From the NCBI RefSeq assembly GCF_026341515.1, contig NZ_JAPEOK010000001.1:7688001-7752000 (forward strand): a DNA stretch of 64,000 nucleotides, in the 5' to 3' direction. The stretch comes from Streptomyces sp. NBC_00878. Lineage in GTDB: Bacteria > Actinomycetota > Actinomycetes > Streptomycetales > Streptomycetaceae. Below, piece after piece: positions 7,509-15,722 of this stretch (position 1 is the first letter of the stretch; each line of letters starts with the position of its first letter). Under the pieces are notes generated by a model that saw only the letters and a list, made by a program, of their open reading frames with translations, was not told where the DNA came from and searched no databases. The position numbers were made by a program, and so were the translations under genes.

Positions 7509-7940
7509 TCAGTGCTGGGCGGCGTCGTCGTGGAAGTCGGGCGCTTCGGCGGCCAGCAGGTGCGCGGCGCCGCCTTCGAGGGCTTGGGCCATCTCGATCG
7601 AGCGGGGGAGCATGGTCTTTTCGTAGGCGTGGATGGCGTCATCGACGGTGGCGGCGTTCGCGAGAGCGAGGGCGAGGTCGCCGGCGTCGAGCATGGCGAG
7701 GTTGGCTCCGGCGCCCAGTGGCGGCATGAGGTGGGCGGCGTCGCCGAGCAGGGTCACCGTCGGGTTGTGCTCCCAGGTGTGCGGGACGGGAAGGGCGAGA
7801 ATCGGGCGGTCGACGTAAGGCCCGTCGTTGTCGGTGATCATCTGCCGCATGCGGGGCGACCAGTGGGCGTAGCCCTCCTGGAGCAGGGCACGGATTCCGT
7901 CGGTGCCAGCGGGCCTGCCCAGGGGGCGCGGCAGCTGCAC
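7509..7940 (-). pseudogene. TetX-like FAD-dependent monooxygenase, C-terminal fragment
   Basis: The remaining 143 codons contain HTWEHNPTVTLLGDAAHLMP-PLGAGANLAMLDAGDLALAL, the second FAD-binding motif (GDAAH...P..G.G.N.A..D) of aromatic-hydroxylase-type monooxygenases. After it comes the usual YEKTMLPRSIEMAQ helix. The N-terminal ~240 residues with the GxGxxG dinucleotide motif are absent. A GTG is available but the product would lack the FAD site. The fragment ends head to head with a TetR fragment on the other strand. Confidence 0.8.
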
Positions 7941-7942
7941 TT

Positions 7943-8173
7943 CGCCGACGGCACCACGAGGAACGCATGTGGGCCCGGCACACCGACACCCTCAGTGCAG
8001 CCATCGCCGACGAGTTCGGCGTGGACCACGACAACCTCGCCTGTGCCGCACTTGCTCGATTCGTCCTTGAGGTCCCCGTCCTTGCTCAAGGGCGGAAGGA
8101 CCGCCGAGCCGCCGTCGAAGAAGTCTTTGACATCCTCGCCAACGGCTGGACCCGACCTTCTGGCGCCAAGTAG
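7943..8173 (+). pseudogene. TetR-family regulator, C-terminal fragment
   Basis: The frame reads HHEERMWARHTDTLSAAIAD then EFGVDHDNLACAALARFVLE and FDILANGWTRPSG to the stop, matching the ligand-domain tail of Streptomyces TetR proteins. The helix-turn-helix half is missing. Only ~75 codons remain. It begins within a few bases of the truncated 5' end of the divergent monooxygenase fragment. Confidence 0.65.
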
Positions 8174-8266
8174 CGCGCAACCGAAGGCTCCTTTCGGGAG
8201 GGGTCCCTGGAGCGGCGGGTTAGAAATGCCGAGCCGGAATCCCCTCGGAAACAGGAGGTCCAACTG

Positions 8267-8629
8267 ATGAGTACAGGTATGCGTCGGCGAGCCGCGAGCA
8301 CCGCCGTGACGCTGACCGTGGCGGGCGCACTCGGCTTCGGCCTGATGGCACCGGTGGCGTCTGCCGCCAACGGGCCCTGCTACGACGGGCGGTGCAGGAC
8401 CACCGTGTCGGCGCCCAAGACCATCAAGGTCAACAGCCGCACGTTCGGGTTCGGGAAGTTGAAGATCACGAGCATCAGCTCCCGAACCGTGAGGATGTCG
8501 GCCGCCGACGGGGCCCTCACCGGCAGCACCAGCCCGGGCGGCACTGTCCAGTTCAACAACCTGAAGGTGTGGGTGAGGTCGGTCTCCGGCGGCAAGGCCA
8601 AGCTCCAGTTGTTCCCCACGCGCCGCTGA
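8267..8629 (+). CDS. Small secreted protein, unknown function
   Basis: This encodes 120 aa. AGGAGGTCC lies just upstream of the ATG. The signal peptide has a twin Arg (MRRRA), a hydrophobic core (TVAGALGFGLMAP) and a VASAAN cleavage. The mature chain has two cysteines close together (PCYDGRCRT) and a beta-rich remainder (KTIKVNSRTFGFGKLKITS, TVQFNNLKVWVRSVSGG). Basic residues dominate the mature part. No family is recognised. It is monocistronic, with no terminator obvious before the convergent LLM gene. Confidence 0.65.
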   Translation: MSTGMRRRAASTAVTLTVAGALGFGLMAPVASAANGPCYDGRCRTTVSAPKTIKVNSRTFGFGKLKITSISSRTVRMSAADGALTGSTSPGGTVQFNNLKVWVRSVSGGKAKLQLFPTRR

Positions 8630-8762
8630 GTGTGGCACTGGACGCGGCAGTGGACGAGACGGCGCTGATTTTTCCCACGCCGTACTGAGCTTGTCGGCGG
8701 GCCCTGGCGCGGTCGTCCCGTGCCGGGGTCCGCCGTCCAACTCCTCGTACTCCGTACTCGCG

Positions 8763-9800
8763 TCAGCCGCCCGTCATCTCGCGGACCAGGGGTGCCACCT
8801 TCGTGCCGTACAGCTCGATGTTCGTGAGGAGCGCGCTGTGCGGCATGCCGGTCATCGCGTACTTGAGGTCGAAGCGGGTCGCGTCCAGTTCCTTGAGCGT
8901 CGCGGTGATCTTGCGGGCCACGGTTTCGGGTGATCCCACGTGCAGCGCGCCGCCCGGGCCCACATCGCGCATAAGGCTCTCGCGGGTGGGCGTACGGAAA
9001 CCACGCTGCTTGGACACGCTTCGGATCACCGCCTCGAACGCGGGCAGAAACTCCTCCACCGCCTGCTCGTCGGTGGCGGCGACATGGCCGGGCGCGTGTA
9101 CACCCACGGGGCGCCGAGGCTGTCCGAACTTCTCCAGCGCCTGCTGGAACAACCGGGAGAACGGTGCGAAGCGGGCCGTGTCGCCCCCGATGATCGCGAG
9201 CATCAGCGAGAAGCCGTACCTCGCGGTCCGGACGACCGACTGGGGGCTGCCGCCGACGCCGACCCAGGTCGGGATCGCTCCCGACTCGCTGTGCGGGTAG
9301 ACGGAGAGACCGTCGAGCGACGCGCGGGTGTTGCCTGACCAGGTGACGGGCTTCTCCCGCAGCAACTCGGCGAACAGGCCGAGCTTCTCCTCGAACAGTT
9401 CCTCGTAGTCGTTCAGGTCGTAGCCGAAGATCGGGAAGGACTCGGTGCTCGATCCCCTGCCGAGGATCACCTCGGCGCGGCCACCGGACACGCCGTCGAG
9501 CGTGGCGTACCGCTGGAAGACCCGGACGGGGTCGTCGGAACTGATCACCGTCACCGCGGAACCCAGACGGATGCGCGAGGTGCGGGCCGCGATGGCCGCG
9601 AGTACCACGTCGGCGGCGGAGAGCGGCATCGTGTCGGTGTGGTGCTCGCCGATCGCGAAGTGGTCCAGGCCGACCTGGTCGGCGAGGACGCCCTCCTCGA
9701 CCAGTCCGCGGATGGTCTCGCCGTGCGTCAGCGGTGTGCCCTCGGCGTCGTTCGTCACGTCGCCGAAGGTGTCGAGCCCGAGCGTGATGTCTGTGGTCAT
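8763..9800 (-). CDS. LLM-class flavin-dependent oxidoreductase
   Basis: This encodes 345 aa of the bacterial luciferase-like TIM barrel. Features include LGLDTFGDV at the N-terminus, DHFAIGEHHTDTMPLSAADV (active-site His region), TSRIRLGSAVTVISSDDPVR, YATLDGVSGGRAEVILGRGS and WVGVGGSPQSV. These are the family hallmarks for FMNH2-dependent monooxygenation or F420/FMN oxidoreduction. It lies 93 bp downstream of the MarR gene on the same strand, so the two are probably one transcript, and the divergent neighbour is an FMN reductase that could supply reduced flavin. The substrate is unknown. Confidence 0.85.
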   Translation of the reverse strand: MTTDITLGLDTFGDVTNDAEGTPLTHGETIRGLVEEGVLADQVGLDHFAIGEHHTDTMPLSAADVVLAAIAARTSRIRLGSAVTVISSDDPVRVFQRYATLDGVSGGRAEVILGRGSSTESFPIFGYDLNDYEELFEEKLGLFAELLREKPVTWSGNTRASLDGLSVYPHSESGAIPTWVGVGGSPQSVVRTARYGFSLMLAIIGGDTARFAPFSRLFQQALEKFGQPRRPVGVHAPGHVAATDEQAVEEFLPAFEAVIRSVSKQRGFRTPTRESLMRDVGPGGALHVGSPETVARKITATLKELDATRFDLKYAMTGMPHSALLTNIELYGTKVAPLVREMTGG

Positions 9801-9893
9801 GTCGTACTCCTCGGGTCGGGGGCATGTACCGGTCGGGGCTGAGGGCTGAGGGCTGGGGGCTGGGCTCCGGGGGCCGGGGTCTGTGCCGGGGGC

Positions 9894-10397
9894 TCAGGTC
9901 GCGATGCGCCTCAGTGCGTGGATGAGCTGGGTCAGGTCGGTGCCTTCGAGATGGTCGAAGACGTGGCGCCGGGCGCTGGCCAGGTGGGCGGGCCATGCCT
10001 CCTCCAGGCGGGCGAGGCCGGCGTCGGTGAGGACGGCGTTCAGCCCGCGGGCGTCCTCGTCGCACCTGGTGCGTTCGGTCAGGCCCTGGTTCTCCAGGCG
10101 GGTGACGATGCGGGTCATCCCGCTCAGCGAGAGGTTGGCGGCGGCGGCGAGCTCGCTCATGCGCATCCGCCGGTCCGGGGCCTCGGACAGATGCATGAGC
10201 GTCATGTACTCGGAGAGCGGCATGCGCTTCTCACGCATCATGTCGGCGTCGAACACCCGGGGCAAAACGGTCATCACCCTGCCGAGTTCACGCAACAGCG
10301 CCTCCTCGTGCGGGCTCAGAGGGCTCAGAGGGCTTGGACGGCCCTGAGGGCTCGTGGGGCTCGGAGCGTCGCGCGGGGGCTGTTCGGTGTTCGGCAT
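9894..10397 (-). CDS. MarR-family transcriptional regulator
   Basis: This encodes 167 aa. A Pro/Ser-rich N-terminal tail is followed by the winged helix: MPLSEYMTLMHLSEAPDRRM, MSELAAAANLSLSGMTRIVT (recognition helix), RLENQGLTERTRCDEDARG (wing), then the dimerisation helices. The ATG lacks a Shine-Dalgarno and a TACTAT hexamer stands 7 bp before it on the coding strand, so the message is probably leaderless. A 26-bp palindrome covers that hexamer, which implies autorepression. It probably also controls the divergent FMN reductase and the downstream LLM oxidoreductase. Confidence 0.85.
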   Translation of the reverse strand: MPNTEQPPRDAPSPTSPQGRPSPLSPLSPHEEALLRELGRVMTVLPRVFDADMMREKRMPLSEYMTLMHLSEAPDRRMRMSELAAAANLSLSGMTRIVTRLENQGLTERTRCDEDARGLNAVLTDAGLARLEEAWPAHLASARRHVFDHLEGTDLTQLIHALRRIAT

Positions 10398-10405
10398 ACC
10401 GTCAT

Positions 10406-10431
10406 AGTACTTGCTTGACGAAGCAAGTACT
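10406..10431. promoter_or_regulatory. MarR operator palindrome
   Basis: Perfect 11-bp arms AGTACTTGCTT / AAGCAAGTACT surround GACG. A second, weaker site (TTACTTGACGCGGCAAGCAC, 10439-10458) follows. The first site overlaps the candidate promoter of the MarR gene and a TTGACG -35 hexamer (10415-10420) for the divergent reductase. Confidence 0.75.
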
Positions 10432-10513
10432 CGGCGATTTACTTGACGCGGCAAGCACGTCGCGGATGGATCCGCGACGGCGCAAAGAGGAACAGGGAAA
10501 CAGAGGAGCAGCC

Positions 10514-11074
10514 ATGACCAAGATCGGGATCATCCTCGGCAGTACTCGTCCGGGACGCAACGGTGAAGCCGTCGCCCGCTGGGTGCACGAGGTCGCCGGG
10601 CAGCGCACCGACGCGGAGTTCGAGCTGGTCGACCTGCTCGACTACAAGCTCCCGCACCTCGACGAGGCGCTCCCGCCGTCGATGGGTCAGTACACGCAGC
10701 CGCACACCCTGAGCTGGGCGCGCAAGATCGCCTCGTTCGACGGCTTCGTGATCGTGACGCCGGAGTACAACCACTCCACCTCCGGCGCACTGAAGAACGC
10801 CATCGACTTCCTCTATGCCGAGTGGAACAACAAGGCCGTCGGGTTCGTCAGTTATGGCGCGGCCGGTGGTACGCGCGCCGTGGAGCACCTGCGGTTGATA
10901 GCCGGCGAGCTGCAGATGGCCGATGTGCGGGCCCAGGTCGCCCTGTCGTTGTTCACTGACTTCGAGAACTTCAGTGTGTTCAAGCCCAGCGAGTTCCAGC
11001 GGGAGTCGCTGGGTACCACGCTCGACCAGGTCGTGGCCTGGAGCCAGGCACTGGCGCCGCTGCGGGCCGCTTGA
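10514..11074 (+). CDS. NADPH-dependent FMN reductase (flavodoxin-like fold)
   Basis: This encodes 186 aa. ATG follows AGAGGAG. The motif GIILGSTRPGRNGEAVARWV binds the FMN phosphate, and FVIVTPEYNHSTSGALKNAI is the conserved PEYN flavin motif. GFVSYGAAGGTRAVEHLR completes the flavodoxin fold. The enzyme reduces FMN or quinones with NAD(P)H in the cytoplasm. It is divergent from marR/LLM oxidoreductase, with the palindromic operator between, suggesting a stress-inducible flavin-dependent pair (reductase plus monooxygenase). The downstream DUF2277 gene is 119 bp away. Confidence 0.9.
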   Translation: MTKIGIILGSTRPGRNGEAVARWVHEVAGQRTDAEFELVDLLDYKLPHLDEALPPSMGQYTQPHTLSWARKIASFDGFVIVTPEYNHSTSGALKNAIDFLYAEWNNKAVGFVSYGAAGGTRAVEHLRLIAGELQMADVRAQVALSLFTDFENFSVFKPSEFQRESLGTTLDQVVAWSQALAPLRAA

Positions 11075-11193
11075 TCGCCAAAGAGTCGCCTGAGAGCGAG
11101 AGCAAAGAAGCGCCGAAGAATGGTCCGGCCCGTTTGACGTCGACGGCTTCACCTCCCGGGCGCGATGTCAGTGCCGCGCGCGACACTGGACTC

Positions 11194-11430
11194 ATGTGCC
11201 GCAGCATCAAGACACTCCGACCGCCCGTCCTTCCCGAAGAGGCCACGGAGGAGGACATCCGCGCCGCCGCGCTCCAGTACGTCCGCAAGGTTTCCGGCTT
11301 CCGAGCCCCGGCCGCGCACAACCGCGAGGTCTTCGACCACGCGGTCGACGCGATCGCGGCGGCGACGGCCGAGCTCCTCGACGGCCTGGAGATACGAGGC
11401 CAGACGGCCACCAGCCGCCAGGCCGGCTGA
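11194..11430 (+). CDS. DUF2277 family protein
   Basis: This encodes 78 aa. It begins MCRSIKTLRPPVLPEEATEE and continues with IRAAALQYVRKVSGFRAPAA and NREVFDHAVDAIAAAT. CRSIK.L near the start and the Y-V-R-K-.-S-G-.-R-.-P core are the DUF2277 signature. The function is unknown. The next stretch to 11521 holds no gene. Confidence 0.85.
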   Translation: MCRSIKTLRPPVLPEEATEEDIRAAALQYVRKVSGFRAPAAHNREVFDHAVDAIAAATAELLDGLEIRGQTATSRQAG

Positions 11431-11521
11431 CCGGGCCCGCCTGAAGGCACCTGTCCGAAGGTGCCTGTCCGCAGACGCGCGTCCGAAGGCGCCTGTCCGA
11501 TGCCCCGCGTCCGGCCTCGCC

Positions 11522-12286
11522 TCAGGCCCCCGGGCCCGCCTCAGGCATGGGCGCGGGGACGGGAATGGGGACGGATGCGGGCGCGGAAACGGGCACGGAT
11601 ACCGGTACCGGTACCGGTACCGCTACGGACGCCGTTACCGCTACGGCCACCGGCGACGGTCGTCGCATCAGGTACGCCGCCCCCGCGCCCGCGCCGAACA
11701 GCGCCACCAGTGAAACGCCGGTGGCGAGCCAGGTCGCGCCCAGCCACTGGCCGCCGAAATAGCCGAGGGCCACGCTGTACGCGGCCCAGGCGAGCCCCGC
11801 GAGGATCGACCACGGCAGGAATTCGCGGACGCGGCGGTGCGCGGCGCCCGCGCCGAGTGAGACGACCGAGCGGCCGGCGGGCGCGAAGCGTGCCAGGACG
11901 ACCAGGGCGCCGCCGCCGCGTGCGAGCGCCGCGCCGAGACGTTCCTGCGCACCCCTCAGGCGGCGGGAGCGGGCGATGGCGCGGTCCAGGCGCTCCCCGC
12001 CGCGCCAGGCCAGCCGGTACGCAACCAGGTCGCCGAGGACCGAGGCGGTCGCGGCGCAGAGGGTCAGCGCGAGGAGATCCGGCACGTGCGCGGTCGGGAT
12101 GTCCGGCACATGCACAGCCGCGGCGCCGGTACCGGCCGCGGCCGCCGTCGCCGCCGTGATGACCAGGACGCCGCTCGGCAGCACCGGCAGAAAGACGTCG
12201 AACAGAACCGACAGAGTCACCACGGCATAGATCCACTGGCTGTAGATCCACGGGCTGCCGGACAGCGACCCCACACTCTCAAGCAC
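11522..12286 (-). CDS. DedA-family (VTT domain) membrane protein
   Basis: This encodes 254 aa from GTG at 12286, which has GGGAG five bases upstream. The frame stays open a long way upstream but that part is low-complexity and includes the 7-bp repeat tract. The core has SVLFDVFLPVLPSGVLVI, then VLGDLVAYRLAWRGGERLDR, ARGGGALVVLARFAPAGRS and FLPWSILAGLAWAAYSVALG-YFGG, i.e. the DedA re-entrant loop motifs and four or five membrane segments. The C-terminal tail is an unusual VPVPVPVSVPVSAPASVPIP low-complexity stretch, encoded by ACCGGT-type hexamer repeats. The family includes lipid scramblases. Confidence 0.8.
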   Translation of the reverse strand: MLESVGSLSGSPWIYSQWIYAVVTLSVLFDVFLPVLPSGVLVITAATAAAAGTGAAAVHVPDIPTAHVPDLLALTLCAATASVLGDLVAYRLAWRGGERLDRAIARSRRLRGAQERLGAALARGGGALVVLARFAPAGRSVVSLGAGAAHRRVREFLPWSILAGLAWAAYSVALGYFGGQWLGATWLATGVSLVALFGAGAGAAYLMRRPSPVAVAVTASVAVPVPVPVSVPVSAPASVPIPVPAPMPEAGPGA

Positions 12287-12675
12287 CCGAACTCCCCTGT
12301 GTCTCCCCCGTGAGCGCGAACCGTGCCGGTAAATGCCGCGATGTCGCGGGGGAGCGGCAGGAGCGGCCTGTGACAGCCATACAGCGTACGCCTCGGGTCC
12401 GACAGGAGATCCATAGGGGGCACGTACGTTCGCCACGCCATGTTCACCCGGCTGCCACTCCGGCCGTTGGATCTGGACGGCGGCGCCCGCCCCCAGTGCG
12501 GCAGGGGCGGGCGCCGGTCTCGTACGCGTGCTTCGTACGCGTGCCTTGTGCGAGTGCCTTGTACGCATGACACGTGATACCGCGTACGAGTACACGCGGC
12601 ACGTAGCACATGGCAGGTGGCACGTGGCACGTGGCACGTGGCAGGTGGCACGTGGCACGTGGCAGTGTTCGGCGG
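12287..12675. other. Intergenic stretch with low-order repeats
   Basis: No gene is seen. The stretch holds imperfect TACGCGTGCTTCG / TACGCGTGCCTTG units (~12530-12580) and then a heptamer tract just before the DoxX gene end. It also contains the upstream region of the DedA gene. Confidence 0.5.
12603..12664. repeat. GTGGCAC heptamer tandem repeat
   Basis: Seven to eight near-perfect copies of GTGGCAC, with GTGGCAG variants at regular intervals, span ~60 bp directly behind the DoxX gene. Confidence 0.85.
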
Positions 12676-13125
12676 TCAGGTTGTGACGGGCTCCGAGGAG
12701 CGTGTCGCGGTCGACGAGGTCGAGCGGCCCGTGAAGAACCGGTCGAGGCCGAACGCGCCCGAGCCGGTGAAGACCAGCAGGAGCATCGACCAGGAGTACA
12801 TGGCCGCGCCCTCGCCGTTGTTCCTGATCGGCCACAGGTGCTCGGGCTGGTGGACCTTGAAGTACGCGTACGCCATCGCGCCCGACGCGATGAACGCCGC
12901 TATGCGGGTGCCGAGGCCGAGCAGGACCATAGTGCCGCCGACGAGTTCGATGACGGCGGCGTACCAGTTGGGCCAGGCGCCGGTGTCGACGGTGGCGCCC
13001 TTGCTGTCCAGGCCGCCGAGGACACCGAGAAGTGAAACGGCGCCGTGGCAGGCGAAGAGCAGGCCTATGACCATGCGGAACAGGCCGATGGCGTACGGCT
13101 GGGCGCTGTTGAGGCGTCCGGTCAT
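12676..13125 (-). CDS. DoxX-family membrane protein
   Basis: This encodes 149 aa with four predicted membrane helices. The first is YAIGLFRMVIGLLFACHGAV, the DoxX signature with Arg in the first helix and an HG after it. Later come NWYAAVIELVGGTMVLLGLG, IAAFIASGAMAYAYF and MYSWSMLLLVFTGSGAFGLD. The HQPEHLWPIRNNGEGA loop is typical of the family. It is a small quinone/oxidase-associated or redox membrane protein, function uncertain. The gene is alone and shares its strand with the FAD-binding protein upstream. Confidence 0.85.
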   Translation of the reverse strand: MTGRLNSAQPYAIGLFRMVIGLLFACHGAVSLLGVLGGLDSKGATVDTGAWPNWYAAVIELVGGTMVLLGLGTRIAAFIASGAMAYAYFKVHQPEHLWPIRNNGEGAAMYSWSMLLLVFTGSGAFGLDRFFTGRSTSSTATRSSEPVTT

Positions 13126-13210
13126 GTGGGGGGCTCCTTCGGTCTGAATCCGGTCCGGGGAAGGACCGGTCTGGGGACTGAACCGAGTGAGTGCTCCACG
13201 TTAGGTCTGG

Positions 13211-15394
13211 CTATTCAATGCTTGCAAGTTCAAGTTTTAGCCACGTCTTTGGTTCCGCTGCGTGCTCCGAATCCGCCTCGCGTCCCTGTTCCGTTCGGCC
13301 CGCGGCCGTCCGCAGAACGGCCCGCGCGACCGCGTCGGCGTCCGACAGCGTGACCGAGTCCACGCCGGGCCGGGCCCCGGCGGCGGTCACCCAGTGCACA
13401 CCCTCCGTAGGCACGCCGATCGCGAACCGCCGTGGATGCGCGCATCCTTGACGGTCGATCAGACGATAGGGGCGCTGTGTTACGTCCAGCCCTCCCGTTT
13501 CGTAACCGTCCACCGTGTGCGGACGGCACTGGCCCGTCTTCAGCAGCCGGGCAAGGAGTTCGTCGGCCGTCCGCCGGAGGTCCGGCTCCGGCAGCCGGGC
13601 CTCGATGAGCGTCGTCGCCGTCACGGCCGAGCCGGGCACGTCGGGGGAGTGCGCCACCCAGGCCCCGCCCTCGGCCCGCACCTCCACTCGCGGGCCGAGT
13701 ACCTCCAGGACGCCCGCCTCCATCAGCGCGGCCATCTCCTCGATACGGCGGCGGGGCGGGCCGATCGACAGGAACGCGTTGAGCGGGGTGTACCAGCGGT
13801 CCAGGTGCTCCCGGCGCGAGGCTCCCGCGAGCCCGCGGTGGTCGACGATCTGCCGCAACTCGTTGCGCAGGTCACGCAGTACGTCGAGGGCTGCCTTGAG
13901 GGGACCGTCGACATTGCCGAGCGCGGCCTGTGCGGCGTCCTCGCGGAGATGGGTCAGCAGCCACGCCCGGAAGTCGCCGGGACCCGTGAAGACCCGACCG
14001 CCGTACGGTCGTGAAATACGGTCCCAGGACCAGCGGTCGGCCTCCGCGATCCCGAACTCGTCCAGGATCGCCGCCTCTTGGGGATCCCGGTGGGGCACGG
14101 CGAGGAACTGCTCACGGAAGCCCTCGCAGAGGCCCTCATGGAAGCCGCGTATGAGGGAGGTGCCCGGGCGCCCCAACAGCGCCTCGTAGTAGACGGTTTC
14201 GACCTCCTTCGCCACCAACGGCCATATCTCCGTGAGGAAGTCCGGCGCCTCGCCCGAATCCGCGCGCTTGCGGAAGCGGGAGATGGCTTCCGGGGTGAGG
14301 ACGAGGGGCACGTGACGCCCGTACGGGCCCTTCGCGTTGTCGCCGCGTGCCTGGTACGGGATACCGCGGCGGGAGCCGGCCCGCAGGTGTGGCTCGCGGC
14401 CCGAGGGGAGGTAGCGCAGACCGGCCGCGGTACGCCGGAAGCGGCCTCCGCGAGCCGTGGTCAACAGCGCCATGTGGTCGAAGAAGTTGAGGCCCAGGCC
14501 GCGCAGGAGAACGGTCTCTCCGGGGGCGACGGAGGAGAGGTCGAGGTCCGCCGGGTTGGCGGGCGGGACATGACGCAGGCCGTGGCGGTCGGCGTACCCG
14601 GCCAGGCGTTGCTGCGCCCGGTCCGCCACGGTGGGCAGATGGCCCTGGGCCAGGACCACGGCGGACAGTCCGGAGAGGGCGCGGCCGTTGTCGAGTACGA
14701 GGGTCTGGTGGCCGTCGGCCGTCTCGTCGAGGCGGGTCGCGCGCGCCCGGTGCGTCTCGACCCGCAGTGCGGGCGGCGCCCCGCGCACCACCTCCCCGAA
14801 GACCCACTCCAGGTACTCCCCGTACTGGGCGCGGGTCGGGTAGTCGTCCGGCCCCAGTCCGCCGTCCGCCCAGGTGTGCAGGCTCGGGCCTGGGCGGATC
14901 GGGCCCGAGCAGTCCACGCTGTCGTCGGTGAAGAGGGTGACCTGCGAGGCCACGGTGTTCATCAGCAGCTCGGCCGGCTGGGCGGTGCGCCAGACCAGGC
15001 CGGGGCCGGGCGGCGACGGGTCGACGACATGGACCGTCAGATGTGTACCGGGCGCGAGGAGTTCGGGGGCGGAGGCGCAGAGGCGTTCCAGGACGCTGGT
15101 GCCGCGGGGTCCGGCGCCGACGAGCGCGACGGAGACGGCGCGACCTCTCCCGGGCTTCCCGGACTGAGCGGGCTTCCCGGGCTTCCCGGACTGCCGGGAC
15201 TGCCGGGACTGCCGGGACTGCCGGGACTCCGTGGTCTTCGCCGGTTCCGCCGGTCCCGCCGGTCCCGCTGGATCCGGTTCCGCCGGTCCCGCTGGATCCG
15301 CTGGATCCGGTTTCGCCGGTTTCGGTTCTGCCGGTTCCGCGGTCGCTGCAGACAAGGGGGTGACTCCCGGACAGGTGGGCGCTGGGCAGAGCAC
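13211..15394 (-). CDS. FAD/NAD(P)-binding protein (lysine/ornithine N-monooxygenase-like fold) with Pro-Ala-rich N-terminus
   Basis: This encodes up to 727 aa from GTG. A TTG 13 codons later (15355) has GGGAG nine bases upstream and is a plausible true start. Residues ~15-85 are low-complexity: AEPAEPKPAKPDPADPAGPA, then a (SRQ)n run. The catalytic part starts with VSVALVGAGPRGTSVLERL, the dinucleotide motif of the 'FAD-NAD(P)-binding' family, followed by HVVDPSPPGPGLVWRTAQP and LLMNTVASQVTLFTD. GETVLLRGLGLNFFDHMALL binds the second nucleotide. The reaction is unknown. The repeats in the N-terminus reflect 9-bp DNA repeats and are probably strain-variable. Confidence 0.8.
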   Translation of the reverse strand: MLCPAPTCPGVTPLSAATAEPAEPKPAKPDPADPAGPAEPDPAGPAGPAEPAKTTESRQSRQSRQSRQSGKPGKPAQSGKPGRGRAVSVALVGAGPRGTSVLERLCASAPELLAPGTHLTVHVVDPSPPGPGLVWRTAQPAELLMNTVASQVTLFTDDSVDCSGPIRPGPSLHTWADGGLGPDDYPTRAQYGEYLEWVFGEVVRGAPPALRVETHRARATRLDETADGHQTLVLDNGRALSGLSAVVLAQGHLPTVADRAQQRLAGYADRHGLRHVPPANPADLDLSSVAPGETVLLRGLGLNFFDHMALLTTARGGRFRRTAAGLRYLPSGREPHLRAGSRRGIPYQARGDNAKGPYGRHVPLVLTPEAISRFRKRADSGEAPDFLTEIWPLVAKEVETVYYEALLGRPGTSLIRGFHEGLCEGFREQFLAVPHRDPQEAAILDEFGIAEADRWSWDRISRPYGGRVFTGPGDFRAWLLTHLREDAAQAALGNVDGPLKAALDVLRDLRNELRQIVDHRGLAGASRREHLDRWYTPLNAFLSIGPPRRRIEEMAALMEAGVLEVLGPRVEVRAEGGAWVAHSPDVPGSAVTATTLIEARLPEPDLRRTADELLARLLKTGQCRPHTVDGYETGGLDVTQRPYRLIDRQGCAHPRRFAIGVPTEGVHWVTAAGARPGVDSVTLSDADAVARAVLRTAAGRTEQGREADSEHAAEPKTWLKLELASIE

Positions 15395-15722
15395 ACCGCC
15401 CGCTGGAACCGGACGGTCCGCATCATCATGCCGTCGTGCGTCACAGGAACCGAGCCCTGGAGGCGATCAACCGTGCCGGTTGTGGGATGCGTCACGAGCA
15501 TCATGGGCACCAAGCAGGCACTAAGCGGGAACCAAGCGGGCACACCATCGGCAATGGGACTGTGCGTGCGCAACGCGCGCAACATGCGCAATGGGTGTAC
15601 GCGATAAGCGTATGCAATCGGGGAGTTGGGGACGTGGCCGGTCGCCGTGACCGCCGGCCCGGCCGCGGAGCGCGTGAAGGACGCTCGCGCGTGGGTGAGT
15701 TGTTACCCTCCGTGTTCGTGTG
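15395..15722. other. Intergenic stretch, no gene seen
   Basis: This 328-bp gap separates the FAD-binding protein start from the phosphatase stop. It has GCGCAAC/ATGCGCAA partial repeats around 15565-15600 but no credible coding frame, RNA motif or terminator. The promoter of the minus-strand FAD gene must lie at its left edge. Confidence 0.4.

Noticed and set aside
12287..12835. N-terminal extension of the DedA protein
   Set aside because: The frame is open but crosses the heptamer repeat and lacks membrane-protein character; GTG at 12286 has a good ribosome site.
13262..15607. Long plus-strand frames opposite the FAD-binding protein
   Set aside because: Arg/Gly/Pro-rich shadow translations of a GC-rich gene; no ribosome sites or motifs.
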